Positions 13,553-16,419 of a DNA stretch of 16,419 nucleotides are shown one piece after another. The position numbers and the translations under genes were made by a program. Position 1 is the first letter of the stretch. The number at the start of each line of letters is the position of its first letter. The notes below the pieces were generated by a model. That model was not told the DNA's origin, searched no databases, and worked only from the letters and a program-made list of their open reading frames with translations. The stretch comes from SIG455 sp045659025 (GTDB lineage: Bacteria; Bacillota; Clostridia; UMGS1810): assembly GCA_045659025.1 (NCBI GenBank), contig JAZOWA010000001.1:1-16419 (forward strand). The letters are read 5' to 3'.

Positions 13553-14692
13553 TCAAAAGCAGGATTTGATTATCTCGATAACGCCTTCTTGTTCCTCTGT
13601 CGTCATCTTGATATCACTGGGCAGGCAAAGACCACGGCTGAAAATATCCTCGCAAACGCTCACACCGTCAACCGCTGTGATGGATTCGCAACCTGCGAAT
13701 ACGGGTTGCATATGCATCGGCTTCCAGATAGGTCTTGCTTCTACATTATATTCGTTAAGTTTATTTATGACATCCATAAATTTAACATCACAGCTCTCAT
13801 CAATGGTCATACATGAGAGCCAGAAATTGGGCGTGGTATATTCAAGATAGGGATTCATCGTAACGGGGAGGTCTTTGAACCCCTCTTCGTATCTTCTGTA
13901 AATTGCCTCCTTCAGATCACGGTGCTCATCAAGGTGCTTTAACTGTCCCCTGCCTACGCCTGCCACAACATTGCTCATACGATAGTTGTAGCCAATCTCC
14001 TCGTGCTGATACCAGGGGGCAGATTCTCTTGCCTGAGTAGACCAGAACAGTGCCTTGTCTCTCGCCTCTTTGCTGTCGGCAATAAGCATACCGCCACCTG
14101 AGGTAGTAATGATTTTATTACCATTAAAGGACAATGCGTTGTAATTGCCGAATGTACCGCACTGAATACCTTTGTAGGTGGCAGAAAGCGCCTCGGCAGC
14201 ATCCTCTATTAAAATAGCATTGTGCTTTTTGCAGATAGCCAATATCTCATCCATCTTTGAAGGAGTACCATAGAGATGTGCCAATACAACCACTTTGGTA
14301 TCGGGGTACTTCTCAAATGCTCTCTCCAATGCAACAGGGTCCATATTCCAGGTATCTCTCTCGGAATCGATAAACACCGGGATACCACCTTCATAGCAAA
14401 CGGGATTAACAGTTGCAGAGAAGGTCATATCTGTACAAAACACTCTGTCTCCCCTTTTAACTCCTGCAAGCTTGGTGGCAAGGTGAAGTGCAGATGTGCC
14501 CGACACAAGGCAAAGGCAGTGATGTTTGACAGATTCTCCGTTTATGTACTCTTCAACCTCCTGCTCAAAGCCGTCACAGTTAAAGCCGAGAGGAGCAACC
14601 CAGTTTTTATCAAAGGCCTCTTTGACGTAGACTTGCTCATCTCCGTGCATTGTGGGTGTGGCAAGAGGAATTCTCTTTTCAAATTTCTTCAT
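13553..14692 (-). CDS. DegT/DnrJ/EryC1-family aminotransferase (PglE-like)
   Basis: A 379-residue PLP enzyme of the sugar aminotransferase family, likely to transfer an amino group to a nucleotide-linked 4-keto-6-deoxy sugar, giving a 4-amino sugar such as UDP-4-amino-FucNAc or a UDP-bacillosamine precursor. The PLP lysine is probably Lys-193 in S-F-N-G-N-K-I-I-T-T-S-G-G-G. Other family features are S-G-T-S-A-L-H-L-A (64-72), the E-D-A-A-E (163-167) stretch that contacts PLP, and Y-N-Y-R-M-S-N (in place of the usual N-x-R). It is the first gene of the glycan operon, with an extended -10 promoter upstream and GAGGT before the ATG at 14692. It is 10 nt from the PglC-like gene. The ketosugar-forming dehydratase is not in the window. 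Confidence 0.92.
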   Translation of the reverse strand: MKKFEKRIPLATPTMHGDEQVYVKEAFDKNWVAPLGFNCDGFEQEVEEYINGESVKHHCLCLVSGTSALHLATKLAGVKRGDRVFCTDMTFSATVNPVCYEGGIPVFIDSERDTWNMDPVALERAFEKYPDTKVVVLAHLYGTPSKMDEILAICKKHNAILIEDAAEALSATYKGIQCGTFGNYNALSFNGNKIITTSGGGMLIADSKEARDKALFWSTQARESAPWYQHEEIGYNYRMSNVVAGVGRGQLKHLDEHRDLKEAIYRRYEEGFKDLPVTMNPYLEYTTPNFWLSCMTIDESCDVKFMDVINKLNEYNVEARPIWKPMHMQPVFAGCESITAVDGVSVCEDIFSRGLCLPSDIKMTTEEQEGVIEIIKSCF

Positions 14693-14731
14693 GGCATAAT
14701 ACCTCAGGTTAAATTTTATTAATCCACGATA

Positions 14732-14760
14732 ATTATACCAAAGTTACACGGATAATTCAA
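14732..14760 (-). promoter_or_regulatory. Extended -10 promoter of the glycan operon
   Basis: On the minus strand: -35 TTGAAT (14755-14760), a 17-nt spacer ending TGG, and a perfect -10 TATAAT (14732-14737). The predicted start is about 30 nt before the aminotransferase ATG. It is divergent from the fucosidase promoter, 35 bp away. Confidence 0.75.
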
Positions 14761-14774
14761 TAACATTTTAATAC

Positions 14775-14802
14775 AAAGTAAATTTGTTTTATTGTTTACT
14801 TT
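14775..14802. promoter_or_regulatory. Inverted repeat over the fucosidase -35 (candidate operator)
   Basis: AAAGTAAA (14775-14782) and TTTACTTT (14795-14802) form a perfect 8-bp inverted repeat with a 12-nt spacer. The right arm covers the -35 of the alpha-fucosidase promoter, and the site lies between two divergent promoters. A repressor dimer could fit here, but the A/T-rich content makes chance plausible. Confidence 0.35.
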
Positions 14803-14823
14803 TACCCATATATGTGATAAAAT
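14795..14823 (+). promoter_or_regulatory. Promoter of the alpha-L-fucosidase gene
   Basis: -35 TTTACT (14795-14800), a 17-nt spacer ending TGA, and -10 TAAAAT (14818-14823), an extended -10 arrangement. It would give a leader of about 35 nt before the ATG at 14865. Confidence 0.6.
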
Positions 14824-14864
14824 GAATACATTGATATTTAATAACCTTTAAGGAGAGAACGGTT

Positions 14865-16205
14865 ATGTCAAGCTATGTTACTAGAAAGACACCCGGCGAT
14901 ACCGCCTGGTATGTGAAAGACAGATTCGGAATGTTTATTCACTTCGGAATTTATTCTATGGCTTCAAGAAGTGGTGGAATAAAAGAACACGGCTGTGAAT
15001 GGCTAAAATCCGACAAGTGCATCAGCGAGGAAGAATACGACAGATATTTCAAACTCTTTGACCCTGATATGTATAACCCTGCCGAATGGGCTAAACAGGC
15101 AAAGGCAGCAGGTATGAAATATGTGGTTATGACAGCAAAGCACCACGACGGATTCTGCCTGTTTGATTCCAAATATACTGATTACAAAGTTACCAACACC
15201 CCCTGCGGACGTGACCTTATCAAAGAATATGTAGAGGCATTCCGTGCAGAAGGGATCAAAGTGGGTTTCTACTACTCACTTCTCGACTGGCACCATCCCG
15301 AATTCACCCTTGACAGATTCCATCCCAGACGTAACGACGAGAACGCTGAGGAAATCAATGCCAAGCGTGATATGAAGAAATACACCAAGTACATGAGAGA
15401 TCAGGTGGAAGAGCTTCTCACCAACTATGGTAAGATTGATATTATATGGTATGACTTCTCCTATACTCTCCCACCCCGTGACAAGACAGTGAAATTCACC
15501 AAGGGCAAGGGCAAAGAGGATTGGGAAGCAGAAGAACTCATCGCACTCACAAGAAAGCTTCAGCCCGGTATTATAATTGATAACCGCACAGGCATTGAGC
15601 AGGATATAATCACACCCGAGCAGTTCCAGATGCACGAATGGCCGAAGCACGAAGAAACGGGTGAGCTGGTGCTGTGGGAAGCATGCCAGACATTCTCCGG
15701 TTCATGGGCATACGACAGAGATGAATATTCCTGGAAATCTCCCGATATGCTTCTCCGTATGCTGGTAACCACCGTAAGTTGTGGCGGAAACTTTATTATG
15801 AATGTGGGTCCAACACCAAGAGGATATCTTGATTACAGAACGGAGAATTCTCTCAAGGTGTTTGCCGACTGGATGAAATACAACTCCCGTTCTATCTACG
15901 GATGCACAATGGCGGAGCCGGAATTCACCGCACCCGAAGGATGCAGACTCACCCAGAGTGAAGACGGAAAGCGCCTTTACATCCACCTTTGCGAATACCC
16001 CTTTGCTCATCTCGGCATGAGAAACCTGGCAGGTAAGATTGAATATGCCCAGTTCCTCCATGACGGAAGTGAGATTACATACACCGAAGGCGAGATCGTG
16101 ACAATCAGTAACCACATCACCGTGTATGATGATATGGTGGACTTCATAATCCCCACCCCCAAGCCAAATTGCGAGATACCCGTTATAGAAGTATTCCTTA
16201 AATAA
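14865..16205 (+). CDS. GH29 alpha-L-fucosidase, cytoplasmic
   Basis: A 446-residue glycoside hydrolase of family GH29, removing alpha-linked L-fucose by a retaining mechanism. The (beta/alpha)8 domain covers about residues 1-345. It shows H-F-G (26-28), the substrate-binding K-H-H-D-G-F (92-97), Y-Y-S-L-L-D-W (136-142) and I-I-W-Y-D-F (193-198), in which Asp-197 is the expected nucleophile. T-P-E-Q-F (Glu-252) is a candidate acid/base, though this residue varies in the family. G-G-N-F-I-M-N-V-G-P (307-316) is a GH29 hallmark. A small beta-rich C-terminal part follows (350-446). No signal peptide is seen, so it probably acts inside the cell on imported fucosides. AGGAG at 14851-14855 sets the ATG at 14865. 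It is monocistronic, divergent from the glycan operon, with no transporter or fucose pathway gene adjacent. Confidence 0.94.
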   Translation: MSSYVTRKTPGDTAWYVKDRFGMFIHFGIYSMASRSGGIKEHGCEWLKSDKCISEEEYDRYFKLFDPDMYNPAEWAKQAKAAGMKYVVMTAKHHDGFCLFDSKYTDYKVTNTPCGRDLIKEYVEAFRAEGIKVGFYYSLLDWHHPEFTLDRFHPRRNDENAEEINAKRDMKKYTKYMRDQVEELLTNYGKIDIIWYDFSYTLPPRDKTVKFTKGKGKEDWEAEELIALTRKLQPGIIIDNRTGIEQDIITPEQFQMHEWPKHEETGELVLWEACQTFSGSWAYDRDEYSWKSPDMLLRMLVTTVSCGGNFIMNVGPTPRGYLDYRTENSLKVFADWMKYNSRSIYGCTMAEPEFTAPEGCRLTQSEDGKRLYIHLCEYPFAHLGMRNLAGKIEYAQFLHDGSEITYTEGEIVTISNHITVYDDMVDFIIPTPKPNCEIPVIEVFLK

Positions 16206-16209
16206 ACTC

Positions 16210-16238
16210 AACCCCCAACCAATCGGTTGGGGGTTTTT
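16210..16238 (+). terminator. Terminator of the alpha-L-fucosidase gene
   Basis: An 11-bp stem AACCCCCAACC (16210-16220) pairing with 16225-16235 over the loop AATC, followed by a T run, 4 nt after the stop codon. Confidence 0.92.
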
Positions 16239-16269
16239 GTATGTAAATGTGTACCTTTACGAACAGACA

Positions 16270-16299
16270 GAAAAACGGAGCGGTTGTGTGTCGCTCCGT
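16270..16299 (-). terminator. Terminator of the partial gene at the right edge
   Basis: An 8-bp GC-rich stem ACGGAGCG (16275-16282) pairing with CGCTCCGT (16292-16299), 9-nt loop, followed on the minus strand by five T. It lies 11 nt after the stop of the truncated gene and faces the fucosidase terminator. Confidence 0.8.
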
Positions 16300-16310
16300 G
16301 AATCCCTTAA

Positions 16311-16419
16311 CTATTCTATTTTTTCCCCGCCATAACTGTCGCACAACGCATTGTATGCTATTTTGACTTTCATAGCTCTGCTTGCAAGAGTTTTTGCCTT
16401 ATAGGTGTTGCTTGATGTA
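16311..16419 (-). CDS. Unknown protein, C-terminal 35 residues only (5' end outside window)
   Basis: An open frame enters from the right edge and ends at the TAG at 16311-16313. The visible end is 35 residues, rich in Lys and Ala, ending in Y-G-G-E-K-I-E. A good terminator follows directly on the same strand, which is the main reason to call this a real gene end. The fragment is too short to assign to any family. Confidence 0.55.
   Translation of the reverse strand, partial: TSSNTYKAKTLASRAMKVKIAYNALCDSYGGEKIE

Noticed and set aside
15276..16211. Open frames on the minus strand (15276-15650, 15702-16211) opposite the fucosidase gene
   Set aside because: They are antisense to a well-supported GH29 gene with clear motifs. 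The frames are a by-product of its codon use.
1..16419. Defence system, mobile element, CRISPR array, riboswitch, tRNA or rRNA
   Set aside because: No repeat-spacer pattern, transposase, integrase, nuclease cassette, cloverleaf or known riboswitch core was seen. All long gene-free gaps are under 200 bases and are accounted for by promoters, leaders or terminators.

Overview
The window looks like chromosomal DNA of a spore-forming, anaerobic Firmicute of class Clostridia. The evidence is a full-length SpoVT, an IspH reductase fused in frame to a four-repeat ribosomal protein S1 (an arrangement typical of Clostridia), strong AGGAGG-type ribosome binding sites, sigma-A-like promoters and compact T-tailed terminators. 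No rRNA, tRNA, CRISPR array, insertion sequence or phage gene was seen. Almost everything is on the minus strand; the exceptions are spoVT and an alpha-L-fucosidase gene.

Layout. (1) 1-1301: a bidirectional terminator, a minus-strand acyltransferase-3 membrane protein, and a divergent promoter region. (2) 1302-1864: spoVT on the plus strand, with a candidate sigma-G promoter, ending in a terminator shared with the convergent nudix gene. (3) 1863-9213, all minus: a RpiR-type regulator, a BaiN/HI0933-type flavoprotein and a single-pass membrane protein; then, from what looks like its own promoter, cmk, plsC, ispH-S1, an unknown membrane-anchored exported protein and an ADP-ribose pyrophosphatase. 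Start and stop codons overlap or nearly touch at several joints (TAATG, ATGA, 3-nt gap), so translation is probably coupled. (4) 9252-9624: a cold-shock protein gene with its own promoter, structured leader and terminator. (5) 9693-14692, all minus: a surface-glycan operon read from one extended -10 promoter. Its order is DegT/PglE-like aminotransferase, small PglC-like phosphoglycosyl transferase, FemAB/GNAT-like protein, GT2 glycosyltransferase, TupA-like ATP-grasp, then a YigZ-family protein. (6) 14795-16238, plus: a divergently transcribed cytoplasmic GH29 alpha-L-fucosidase with promoter and terminator. (7) 16270-16419: terminator and last 35 codons of a minus-strand gene that runs off the window.

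How the genes fit together. Cmk, PlsC and IspH serve nucleotide, phospholipid and isoprenoid supply. The glycan operon would use an undecaprenyl carrier, itself made from IspH products, to start an amino-sugar-containing oligosaccharide. The operon is incomplete here: no 4,6-dehydratase, flippase or polymerase is visible, so those steps must be encoded elsewhere.

The most interesting signal is a near-perfect Shine-Dalgarno (AAGGAGGT) inside the ispH-S1 frame, 10 nt before a Met codon at the domain junction. It would let one mRNA yield both the fusion and a free S1 protein of about 389 residues, close to the size of stand-alone Firmicute S1 homologues. Other points worth checking are the sigma-G-like spoVT promoter, a hairpin at the Shine-Dalgarno of the unknown gene upstream of cmk, the cspA leader hairpins, an inverted repeat over the fucosidase -35, and two unknown membrane proteins embedded in a housekeeping operon. 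I found no sign of an entirely new multi-gene system.
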